Below, piece by piece: positions 1 to 10,044 of a DNA stretch of 23,903 nt (position 1 is the first letter of the stretch; every line of letters starts with the position of its first letter). The notes beneath the pieces were generated by a model, which saw only the letters and a list, made by a program, of their open reading frames with translations, searched no databases and had not been told where the DNA came from. Made by a program: the position numbers and the translations under genes. Source of the stretch: Ectocarpus siliculosus (Eukaryota; Sar; Phaeophyceae; Ectocarpales; Ectocarpaceae); NCBI GenBank assembly GCA_000310025.1, contig FN649741.1:5356992-5380894 (forward strand). The letters run 5' to 3'.

Positions 1-7
1 AAAATTT

Positions 8-38
8 GGGGGCCCCCCCCCCCCCCCCCCCCCCCCCC
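8..38 (+). repeat. Homopolymer block G5-C26 at the window edge
   Basis: The window opens with A4, T3, G5 and 26 C in stacked homopolymers. This is unlike the rest of the window and more like a contig-end artefact or unresolved repeat than real exon sequence. It truncates the vWA gene's 5' end, although its frame stays open as polyproline. Confidence 0.7.
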
Positions 39-3000
39 TACCCCTGCCACCCGATTCTCCACGGAAATGGCACACCGACACTGGCGCCTCAGGACGAGTC
101 TGCCGTTCTCTTCGTGATCGACACGAGGTGAGTCGTTATTTTCACAATGACGACGATGAGCTAACCCGTTCTTGAGTAAAAAAACGCGTGCGCACTCGTA
201 CGAACATCATAGTTCTTGTCACTTCTGTGTCCTCGCGTACAAAACAGCGAAGCGAAACGTTTCGCGAAGGCCACTGCTGTGCGTTGGAGGGGGCGAATAC
301 GTACGTGTAGCATACTTGATGGGGCGTTTCTTCGGCCGCTGGTTGTTGAGGAGAATATGTATCCGCGTGCATAGCTAACGGAGATTCTTTGACCGCTTGG
401 GAGGCGAATTACTACGCATCTGCCCCAAATAGTGGCGTTTTTCTGGCCACTGTTGTCGGGCTCGCTGTTCTTGTCGCCAATCGTTCTTCTTATGCCCCTC
501 TTTTTCTTGGTCATTGTGATCATCTTGGCAGCGGCTCGATGTGCGTGACCACGGCCGTGGAAGGTCGTCTAGCCCTGCGCGGAGACCGCACCAAGGACAT
601 GAGCCGTCTTCTTACCGCGGAGGTGAGCACTCCCGTAGAAGAACGAAAACCAGACAGGGGAGGGAGCGCCCTCTAATGCGTAGCACGGAACACTTGTTTA
701 GATCCACAGCAAGTTTCCTCAATCTCTTGGGTAGACATGTGAATGCGGGAGGCTTGTTGCAATTTTTCTATAGCTTCGCCCCATGTCAGGAACTGCTCCG
801 CGGCCAAGAATACACTTACAAACGTCATGAAAGGCTGTGGGTGGCACGCTCTGCTCTACACGTTGTTCCCATGCACCCCGCCTGCTTATGCCGGAGAGCC
901 CTCTGTCACCTCCCGGGCAGGCATCCTCCCCCGCCTCCACCCAGGTTATTGGGTGTCGGGGCCGTCGGGCGATACGAATGGTCCTCGGGTAGGTAGACTT
1001 ACCGGGATAGAAACAGGGCAGAATGGCGTACTCCGTCTCAAAGGGCCCGCTCATACATGGGCAAACCCATTCCAGCGCCGAACCAACAGAACGCTTAAGA
1101 GACCAACGAGAAGGTGAAACCATGCTTCAGGGGCTGACAGGTCCCGGGAGGACGGTACTCTAGACAGCGAGGAAGAAGGAGTTCCTTGGGCCCAGCAACT
1201 CTCTGCCATTTGTCCACAGACGCGGGGGAGGGACAACTGCTCCCGGTGGCGGGTGTCCATTTTGGTGTTTTTTTTCAAGATCGAAACGGTTTTCGGGCAC
1301 ATTGCGTAGGGCGATCGACTACCAACAGGCCAGCGTGCTGACTGTTCTTCCCTGCTGCCTTGAAATTGGTTGTCGTCGTGTGGATGTTCGTGCATTCCTA
1401 ACGGCATTTTTCTCTTTGCTCTCTCGTCTTTTTGTCAATGCTATCGGTACGCTCTCGTTACTCCGGAGCAGGATGCCAGCAACCAGCACATGCCGGGGCA
1501 GCGGAGAGGAATGACGTACGTCTCCCGGCTCCAGTCCATGCAGGCCGCTATCGACGATCAGCTCGAGGTACGCACGACGACAACCGCTAGGCTTTAGCTG
1601 GCGCGGTTGGTGTAGCAACACACAGCTTCTGGTCACATGTTGCCTCCACGCAACTACACTACTTGCCACGGAAACTTGACCGCCCGCCCTCGCTCAGACC
1701 GACCGCAGAAACACCCTCCCTCCCAGGCTCGATCGTATTTTTCTGCTCCACTATGCCCCGCCTGTTTGGGGGATGCGAAAGAAAAATAGAGAACCGGTAT
1801 GAAAGAACACCTCGGCCGGAGGCTGCACCTGACCCCCCCCCTCCCCCCCCCTCACCCACTTACGTTCCGGTCCGCAACAACCACAACCAACGAAAACCCA
1901 GACCATGGCCAAGGAGACGCCGTCCCGCCACGCCGGGATCGTGACCTTCAACGGCGAGGTCTCCCTGATCGGCGACGGGTCCGGCGACTCCCGCGTCGTG
2001 GCCGGGGACCGCCTGTCGGACGGGGAGGCCCTGAAGGAGGTGGGGCGGGCGTACCCGCTCTCGAGGCCCATCTCGGAGGCCAAGTCTCGCCTGGCCGACC
2101 GCCTCTTCGCGCTCGAGGAGGGCGGGCCGACCGCCCTGGGCCCCGCCGTCGTGGCCGGCCTGTCCATGCTCAAGGTCAGAGGCACAACGGTAGTGTGGTC
2201 GGTTAGATTAATAGTCTAGGTAGATAGGTCCCTTACCCTGCTCGTGGATTCTCGCAATCCCCGCCGTGTTCGTTTGCGTGCATACCATTGGTGTTGACGC
2301 TTCGGTGACGTCGTCTGACCGGTCGTGATCTCCGTTCCATGCACACGCGCATGTCTTTAAAGATAGGGCTACTAGTTTCCCAACAACCGCCACGACAATT
2401 TTCCGCCGCCATCATCGCATTTCCTCCCCCAGGAACGGGGAGGTCGTGGATCCCGCCTGGTGCTCTGCACGGACGGGCTGGCCAACGTGGGCCTCGGAGC
2501 CCTCGACGACCTCCAGAATGACGAACAGAGGCAGGTTGCCGAGTCCTTCTACGAGGACCTTGGCCGCGAGGTATGTTCGTGCATGCCATTGCATACACAA
2601 ATGCACCACCAAGATGTTCTTTGGTGGAACGGATGGAAATACTTCTATATGTGCAAGTTATGCGTACGTTTTGTAGGGTGTGTTGTGCTTGTTTTATGAC
2701 CCTATACGACCCGGGATACGAGCGAGACCTATCCCGAACTTCCGTTTCGTTGTCGGGCAGAATACTTGACATGTACCGAGATGGCCAACACGCAACCTGC
2801 AAGGGGCCGAAACTACTACGCTTTCGCGAAAAAGCAACCGTCGAAGCGCAATCCAGACGAGGCCTGTAGGCAGTTTACCTCCGGAACTGCAACAACTTCG
2901 TGTTGAGTCATATTCACGCTCGCTCAAGCCTCCTCGATACAACAGTCACGCTAGCGCGCCGACGCCCTTGCCCGCTTGCCTCCGCGACCTCACCCCCGCC

Positions 3001-6000
3001 CTGCACCTGCCCGCACCCGGCCTCGCTCACGCACGCCTAAAAGCTTCTTCTTTTTTTCCCCACACCAATCGTACGCCGATGACTTTCATCACGATGGACA
3101 CACTAAATACAACCATGCCAAAATCATTCGCACCCCTCACGATTTTTGGTCACGTTGTCCGCACGATGTCCCTCGGAAACCACCGCCGCCACCACTGCTG
3201 TGGTGTGACAATGCCTTGACATGACAGTCGTCCGGGAACGGGGTGACGATCGACGTGGTCTCCGTGGACAGCGACGCCTGCGACCTGGAGAACCTCGGCG
3301 CCATGGCCGACGTGTCCGGGGGCACCGTGACCAGGGTCAAGGCCTCCGACCTCACGTCCAACTTCGCGGGCATCCTGGCCAACCCCATCCTCGCTTCTCA
3401 GGTATGCTTGTCTATTGGAAAATTCCTCGCTCGTGACCCGATGTACCTGCTCAGCAAGCCGATCGCGGCACGCCGGCTTTCAGTGCGCGTTTGCCTGGGA
3501 TTTTTTTCATTGGAGGTGGGATACACGTTGTACCTACTGTAGTGATGGCTCGGCCGTCGAGCTCTTCTGCAGGAGGAACATCACGCCCTTTACAGCTCGG
3601 ATTGTCATGATATATGATGTAACGCGTTTCTCTATAGTACCCCGTCATCGCTCACTTATCACCTGCTCCACTTTCACCCTACGCTGCGTGCGCTTCCAAT
3701 GGTCCTTTCCGCTGTGTGTCTGCCCACCACGTTCCGTGAAAAATACGGAATCGACAAAGGTCTCCGTCCGCGTGACGCTGCACAAGGGACTCAAGTTCCG
3801 GAACGCCGACGTCGGGGCCGAAGTGAACACGCTTGACAGGGACATCGGCAACGTGAGAACAACCGAAGGCTTCTTACGGGGATATCCTCCAACACGAGGT
3901 TCCTGGTTTCCAGCCGTAGTTCGGCAGGCGGAATAGCTATCAATGTATCATACGCACACTCACCGCACGTCCGTCGACAACGACAAACTCAAAGGAAACA
4001 GCCTTTCAGGGCGACTGTGTAGTGAAAATAAATCCAGATCGAATAGGGTGGATGAACGTGCTGAATGAAGTCGGTGGTAAGCGACCGGAGCAAGGGGAGT
4101 TCGGATAGAGAGAAATCCGCCACCGGGCATTCATGCTAGCACAAAAGAAGATACGCGGTAAGGATGCGACGTGGTGGCCCTGACACGCTTCCGTCAAACC
4201 TCCTCCGCGCTCTCCATGCCGGGGGCACTCGATGACTAGGAACGCGTTTTCTTCTTCTGTTTTGCCCCGTCTAGGACTAAGCGTCTTGTTCGTTGGTCAG
4301 CCAAGTTGTGCGGTCGATGAATTAAAGGAACCCATTCATCGACCCACCCAAACCCAAACAACCCTTACCCACAGTTGACTCGGGATCCCATTGTCACGCA
4401 AACGCACGCTCCACAACCTTAACCTTAAAGGTGACCCGTGAGACGGAGCTCAACTTCGAGTACCAAGTGCGCAGCAGGACGGAGCGCCGGGCGCTGGGAA
4501 TCGAAGACAACGGCATCATTTCTTCGCCGACGGTCAGGATTGAGACCCCGCCGAACGCTGCTGATCCTACCCCTGGAGCCGGCGCCGGCGCTGGCGCGGC
4601 CGCTATTCCCACCCCGCCTCCCCTGCCGCCCGCTGCCGCCGCCGCTATGCCCACCTCACCACCCGCCGCCGCCGCCGCCGCCACCGCCGCCGCTCCTCCC
4701 ACCTCGCCGGCCCCGGCGGCGGAGACTCCTCGCGCAGCCCTTCCGTTCCAGGTATGCGTGTTTGGTGGGAAGAGGAGTGTGCCTGGTCGTGTGTGTGTTG
4801 TGTGTGCTCGTGTCGGTGTGGTTTTCTTCACTTGGCATCGAATGACTTGTGAAATTGCGTACCATGGTAAGTGTGGCGGTGGGAAAAAAAAACACTCGGA
4901 CACGCTTTCTTAGTGGTCTCTCGACAGCGGCGGGCAGCAACGAGTGTATGTGTTTAACTTGAACCAGAGGCGAGCATGTTGTTCGTTTGGCCAGTAGTTC
5001 AAGGGCATCAGCGGACACCGATCGCGTGCTAACGCGTCTTGCTGTTTGTGGGGTCCTTGGGGCTGTGCCGTATTGTTTCACAGGAGACTGTTTGGTGTTG
5101 TTCCCCTCGCCTCTGCGGTACGCTGACCTGTGCCCTCATCGCGTTTATCTCGATAAGACCCGGCTCCATGCTCGTTGTCGGTGCTTCGTGACTGTGCCAG
5201 GGATTTTGGACCAAGACCCGGGCAAAAAAGCAAACCACAAACCGCAGCAGCGATAGGAAGGGGGAGGGGGGGGATGTAGCGCTGTGTACTAGAAAGCTCA
5301 TGTGTATCGCCTTCCATTGCCGAAATTTCAACACCATCAACAACCGTCCTCGGCACTCGCCCCCCCCGTGTTCTCTGCGGAAATTGCTCGCTTGTCGGAA
5401 TCCCTTTTTTTTGGTGATGGCAATTTCAGGTTCAGATCAGCTACACCCGTCTTGACGGCACCAAGTGCTTGCGTGTACTCACCAAGACCCAGCGGGTTAC
5501 AAAGAGCAAGGCTGCCGCGGAGAGGTCCATGGAGGTGCGTACGCCCGTGGACCAGGCAGCCGTCGTCATGCCGAGAGAATTGCCATGTGTACCGTTTGTA
5601 GTAAAATCTGCATGTTATGCACATGGCTTTCGGTTTTGCTCGGTGTGTGGGCGGTATTGTTCCATCGCCGGGAGTGATGATTAAAACCGTCGCAGCCTTT
5701 GTCTCTCAAGCACGGTGCTGGTCTGCTGCTGACGATGCCACCCCGCCGTGACCCGTCGGTCTTCCTTTCGCACCCAACCCCACCACCAGATGGCGGTGGT
5801 GGCTGGCCACGCCTCTAGCGCCTCCGGCGTCCTGGCAAGCAAGGGCGCCTACCAGTCCACCCGTGTGACGATGCGGGCCTGGAACAACCTCATGTCGAGG
5901 AACCAAACCCGGGAGACACGGGCCCAGGTGAGTGAAGAGTGTGTCGGCGGTGCGTGTGTTGAGTGTTGATCATGGCTCTTCATGTTCGTGTGCCTGAGCC

Positions 6001-7108
6001 TGTCTTGTTCGCTCTCTCTACCCCAGCTCCCTCCATGTCTCGCTCGCCCTCCCCCCCTCCCCGCTCTCTCTCCCCCTCTCTGCCTACCCCCCCCCTCTCT
6101 CTTTCTCCCTCTCATTCTCTCTCTGTCATCCCTCGGCATGGCTGTTTACCATACGGCCACTCCGAGCCAAAAGAGGGCTGACGTCGAACCATGTTGCCGT
6201 TCGGACAACTCTATTCTCTTGTTCCGGAACGCCGAGGAAGCTCAACCGTCGATTGTGGCTTTCGCAGGAACCGTGAACGCTCTCCCCGTAGGTCCACAGT
6301 AACTCCACCAACTCATTTGAACGACGAATATGGCGAGTGATCATCCACAGTAAACCCTCCCTCCCCCCCCTTACGAAATAGGTGGAAACCTACGGCATGG
6401 CGATGCAAGCTCTTGACTCGGAGGTTGTTCAGGCCCAGAGGTCCGAAGGCGGGGCGGGCTTCGGTCATGCGGTGAGCCAGGCCAAGCAGACTAGGGTTCT
6501 CGTGCCGTTTCGGGGAGATGCCGTCGGGACGGGCACGACGAGTAAAGCACGAAGTATGAGTCGTGTTGCGAGAACGACGAGAAAGTCGCGGGAAAATCCA
6601 CGGGGGTATCTTACCGTGTCTGTGCTACCAATCAAAGCACGAGGCATTGAAGATTAGTAGGTCGTGTTGCCAGAACGACAAGAACGTCGCGAAAAAAGCA
6701 CTGGGGTATATCCTACCGGGTTCGTGTGCGATAAATCATGCCACTTTAGGGCAAAGCACCCCGAGCCGGGCCACAACTTTGTCGTTGCAGTGTTGGAAAA
6801 TTTGAGCCTTTCAATCAATGGTACGCATCACCGCACCCAAGCAACACACCCGTTGTTCTCCTCCGTTGGATGGAAGCCCACGTTTCGTCCACCTGAAACC
6901 GCGCACAAGTTCATATCTTCCCACTGCCTTTGTCGCCGCCGCCGCCGCCGCCGTCGCTTCTCATGCAACACTGCTGTCGCAGGGCGGAGCTGTGGACGAC
7001 GTCTTGGAGAGTCTAGTCCACGGCAGGGCCCGCAAGTCGGCCCGCTCCGGCAACGACAGCCTGTCCTACAATGCCTTCAGGGCCAAGAGTGGCTCCAAGA
7101 AAAAGTAA
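39..7108 (+). CDS. vWA (MIDAS) plus Sec23/24-like protein, CPRas1-like, 5' partial
   Basis: Twelve visible exons: about 39-127 (continuing left), 532-622, 1472-1567, 1902-2174, 2433-2570, 3228-3401, 3760-3852, 4431-4751, 5430-5534, 5790-5927, 6382-6471 and 6983-7108 (TAA), giving roughly 577 residues. Joining exons 1 and 2 yields VLFVIDTSGSM, an intact DxSxS MIDAS; exon 4 gives TALGP and exon 5 LVLCTDGLANVG, the other metal-site loops. Exons 6-7 (CDLENLGAMAD, LHKGLKFRN) close the vWA region. Exons 7-9 (GNVTRETELNFEY, VQISYTRLDG) resemble the Sec23/24 beta-sandwich, followed by helical exons 10-11 and a basic tail. Exon 8 carries an Ala/Pro-rich linker. From memory this architecture matches Dictyostelium-type 'circularly permutated Ras protein 1', but no GTPase motif is in view, so that name is an inference. 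The exon-7 acceptor (ACAAAG) lacks a pyrimidine tract and is the least certain splice. A cellular role cannot be assigned. Confidence 0.8.
128..531 (+). other. Intron 1 of the vWA gene, splitting the MIDAS serine codon
   Basis: Donor GAG|GTGAG at 127/128 and acceptor TTGGCAG|C at 531/532. The intron is phase 2: AG from exon 1 joins C from exon 2 to form the first serine of DTSGSM. Open frames inside it (for example 142-372 and 161-523 on minus, 172-378 on plus) show no recognisable protein. Confidence 0.8.
623..1471 (+). other. Intron 2 of the vWA gene
   Basis: An 849-bp phase-0 intron with donor GAG|GTGAGC. The acceptor is a GAGCAG pair after a pyrimidine-rich run, so splicing after 1468 or 1471 would keep frame and add or drop one Gln. 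I see no coding similarity or structured RNA in it. Confidence 0.7.
2571..3227 (+). other. Intron 5 of the vWA gene
   Basis: A 657-bp phase-0 intron, donor GAG|GTATGT, acceptor GACAG|T. Nothing recognisable is inside. The other long introns of this gene (3853-4430, 4752-5429, 5928-6381) likewise hold only low-complexity or anonymous sequence. Confidence 0.7.
4563..4735 (+). repeat. Ala/Pro-coding GC-rich low-complexity tract in exon 8
   Basis: GCC/CCG-rich imperfect triplets encode an Ala/Pro/Thr linker inside the vWA gene between the conserved beta-strand block and the next Sec23/24-like strand. All frames stay open here because of base composition, which creates spurious overlapping open frames on both strands. 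Confidence 0.75.
6020..6135 (+). repeat. Polypyrimidine tract in intron 10 of the vWA gene
   Basis: A run almost entirely of C and T (CTCTCT, CCCCCC blocks) about 250 bp upstream of the exon-11 acceptor. It is too far away to be the acceptor's own tract; it looks like simple-sequence expansion. Confidence 0.7.
6544..6737 (+). repeat. Diverged tandem duplication in intron 11 of the vWA gene
   Basis: Two adjacent units, 6544-6633 (90 bp) and 6634-6737 (104 bp), share ordered blocks: AAAGCACGA, GTCGTGTTGC, AGAACGAC, GTCGCG and GGGGTAT, ending in near-identical AATC/AAATC. Unit 2 has small insertions. The duplication lies wholly in the intron between 6471 and 6983. Confidence 0.8.
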
Positions 7109-7114
7109 GTTCGA

Positions 7115-7339
7115 GTACGGATGGTGCCCGCACTTAAGAACCTCTAGTTTCGGCCGAGGCTGGGGTTCTTATGTTGCTGATCATCCTCTTGTGGGCTACA
7201 AATCGCTTTTTATATAGGTTTTAGTGTAGGGGTTCTTAACCGGGCTCACAAATGGTGCTCAAGTTCTTAGCTTCTGATCTTTTCGAGTCTCAATTTCTTA
7301 ACTGACTGCCAAGTTCTTAAGTGCGGGCGCTATCTGTAC
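7115..7339. mobile_element. MITE-like element with 27-bp terminal inverted repeats
   Basis: Left end 7115-7141 and right end 7313-7339 are inverted repeats matching at 24 of 27 positions, including a perfect 16-bp core (7126-7141 and 7313-7328). Both ends carry GTAC at the outer edge. GTAC is palindromic, so it may be the tip of the repeat or a target duplication. The 225-bp body has no coding capacity and contains several TTCTTA-like sub-repeats. It begins 6 bp after the vWA gene's stop, so it is probably in the 3' UTR. Element family unknown. Confidence 0.7.
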
Positions 7340-9313
7340 CGTACATACATTTCGCACACTCTCTCCGAAACCTACACCTAGATAGGTTTAGGAAAGGCGT
7401 CAGTGTCGAGCAAGCTTAGGAAAGACGACGGTAGCCTTAGTGACGAGCCCAGGTACCTGTACAAAGCAGCGGGGGGTTGTCGGCTCCGGTTATTTTGAAC
7501 CACCGGGCCTTGGCTTGTGTCGAACGGACCGCCCGCGAGGCGGTTGCATCAATCGTTGTGGCCTCTTTTTCCCGAGAGATCACGCCAAAAGGCAGAGCTT
7601 GAGTAACCTCGGCGAGAAAATCGTTGTTGTTCGTTCCTTCGCAGGACTTTGTCGTCGTGTGGGTCCGTCGAAGCATGCGTTCGACCGAGCAGTTAACAGA
7701 CACACGGCTGACACTCGACCACTGCATGCAGCGATGATCCCAAGTCGATGTTTTTCCTGACGTTGATTTCGTTCCCGTTCGTTGTTTCGGCCGACCGAAC
7801 AATCCACAGGTACCAACCCGAACCGACCGACCGCAAATGAAAACGCCGGCCGCACAGACGTGGTCTGTTCGAAGATGGGCTATACAAAGCCAAGAGCGTT
7901 CGGATCCTGAGGTCGTTTGAAAGAGGTCAATTCGCGCGAATAATGTAGAATTCAGAATATTCGTGGTAGTGTAGAAATCGGATTGATATAGATGAGGGAT
8001 CGAGGGTTGTCGAACTCTCAGCCTGTGCCGGGATGAAACCGTAGGCATGAAGGAAGGGCGAAGGGCGTAGAAGAGAGAAAAAGTCAAAAGTTTGGGGCTG
8101 GCTCTATTTGCGTGATTGAACCTAGAAAGCATTGAAAGAAAATGAAGAAAAAATGTCTCTCCGTGTAAAGCGTATTTTTTCATGTGTGGGTATGTTTGTT
8201 GTGTCGGAGGGACACTTTTGCCCATCTGACCCCTCGGTTTGGTGTCGTGTTCAGGGAGGAGCAGAAAACGATATCACTATTTAACTGGTAGCCGTGCCTC
8301 GAAGGACGTACGCGCTACCATGGCCGTTCTTGCGAAGCTCTATCGCTTACTTACCAAGAACATTCGACATCATCAATCGGACACCACGTAGATGGGGGAT
8401 GGTGGGATAGCATGGGTTCGGGGCTGCAAGAGGCGGTGGTTTATCGAAACGGTTTCAACACATGGAGGAAGGAGTGAGCAAGGGATTGGGACTGCAACAG
8501 AGAATTGGCAGTTGATGAAAGTTGTGAAAAAAAGTAGATACACGAGAGATCAGTTGGGTACGTAACGCAGCGGCGGCAAGAGTTTGAGTGTACCACACCA
8601 ACAAGCGCAGGCCAAAGACGGGCTATAGTTTGGCTGCGCTCCAGGTGTTTGCACCGACAGGCTATTTGCCGTGGCAGCGCCGAAGAGAGTGCGGTAGACC
8701 CAAGGAAGTAAGGACGGTGGTCGACGGGAGCGATCACTGATGTAGGAATATAGTGGAGGTTGGAAGCTTTCCAGCACCTGGTAGGCAGGAGATGTCGAAG
8801 TGGGGGCGTAAACGAGCCGCTGGCTGAAAGTGTGTTGCTGTTACGTAAGCGGATACTCTTTGTAAGTACTTGACTTTAGCTTGGTGTTGTCCGATTCACA
8901 GTCCTGAGCCGCTCAGTCACACCATAGAAACAAGGATGTTTACGAGATTGACGGTGCGGCTGGGGGTCTTGAAGCTTAAAGAAACGGCTTTTCCTTCGCG
9001 AAACGTGGGTTTGAGTTTCTATCTAAGTTGCTCCTCAGCGTATTTGTGAATGAATGCCCATTTTTCAACCTCGATTTTGGGAGGAGACCTGGGACACGGG
9101 GCGGCTTACGTGAACAATACAGCAGGGGAACAGTGTGAAAGCAAGTGATGAGCAAGAAGGATAAAGAACGGTGAAATAACGAAACCCAGCGGAACAAGAA
9201 ACGTTTGCCTACCTCCAGTAGTGGCATTCGTGGTGTGTTTACCCTTTGCTAAATTCTGTTTTGCAGGGGTGCGAACCGAACCAATCGGGGGCATACTCCC
9301 GTCAACCGATACA

Positions 9314-9352
9314 GTTGGATGTACAGCATATCCACTATGCTGTACATCCAAC
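9314..9352. repeat. Perfect inverted repeat, 17-bp arms with 5-nt loop
   Basis: The arm GTTGGATGTACAGCATA (9314-9330) is followed by TCCAC and its exact reverse complement (9336-9352). The flanks do not extend the pairing. It could form a hairpin in either strand's RNA or a DNA cruciform. It is too short for a typical miRNA precursor. Confidence 0.9.
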
Positions 9353-9778
9353 AGATACCTCTGTGAGTACTGCGGCGTACCGAAACCCTATACCCGGAAG
9401 TTGTGTGAATGTTCTGACACTTCGGAAAGCCTACCCGGACTGCTGAGGTCTGTACCCAGAGAAAAAAGGGTCGAGCACCTGGGTCAATAGCACCAATCAA
9501 GTGGATTACAACGTTCGGACAAGGAAGAAAAGAATGATCAGAAACCGGTACAGCAAGTGAACAAACGATTTCAGGGCAATGACGTGAGTGATGCCCCCCG
9601 TTAGGTACACCGACGGATTGATTGGCTCAAAACTCTGTTTTCTTGGTGTGGTCATCATGGACGTGCAATTAATCCATACGAGAGCGTGGTACGGCAGACT
9701 CGCACATGGTACGAACTGCGGTCACTGCTGCGTTCGAAATAACAAACGCAAGCCCAAGCACCACGCGGTTGTCCACAC

Positions 9779-9801
9779 ATGGATGGATGGATGGATGGAT
9801 G
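9779..9801. repeat. GGAT tetranucleotide microsatellite
   Basis: About five consecutive ATGG/GGAT units in the intergenic region downstream of the CARNMT1-like gene. No function is apparent. Confidence 0.8.
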
Positions 9802-10044
9802 TGTAGTTCGTCGTCACGTCGACCCCCGAATGTCGCCCCGCACGTACGCCGAAAACATTTTCCCTGTTCCAGGGGTAGCAAACAGTTACGCATAAAACAT
9901 GAACACGAACGTGGAAACGGCTACACACAAAAAGGAGACCAATGGTCCCTCAGACGCAAGAAAGCACCCATCGCTCTTCCCGCCTCCCCATCCACCGCCC
10001 CCCTCCCCGCCGCCGTTTTGATGCCCCACAAAATTTCCACAAAA

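Larger units (their letters stand above)
7340..10044. other. Convergent intergenic region without a recognised gene
   Basis: This lies between two convergent genes. The longest open frame (minus, 7437-8225, 262 codons) has no recognisable domain, signal peptide or start context and is treated as chance. The region contains a strong hairpin near 9314 and a GGAT repeat near 9782. Polyadenylation sites for both flanking genes should be here, but I could not identify a reliable signal. Confidence 0.6.

Noticed and set aside
4394-5081. Overlapping Ala/Gly- and Pro-rich open frames opposite exon 8
   Set aside because: They are antisense or alternate-frame products of the GCC-rich linker of the vWA gene, not independent genes.
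7437-8225. 262-codon minus-strand open frame
   Set aside because: It has no recognisable domain, repeats or signal peptide, and an open frame of this length can arise by chance in about 24 kb read in six frames. It lies in the convergent intergenic region.
9221-9490. Cys-containing plus-strand open frame (CEYC...CEC)
   Set aside because: Considered as a small zinc-binding or EsV-1-7-type repeat, but the Cys/His spacing does not fit, and the frame runs through the hairpin.
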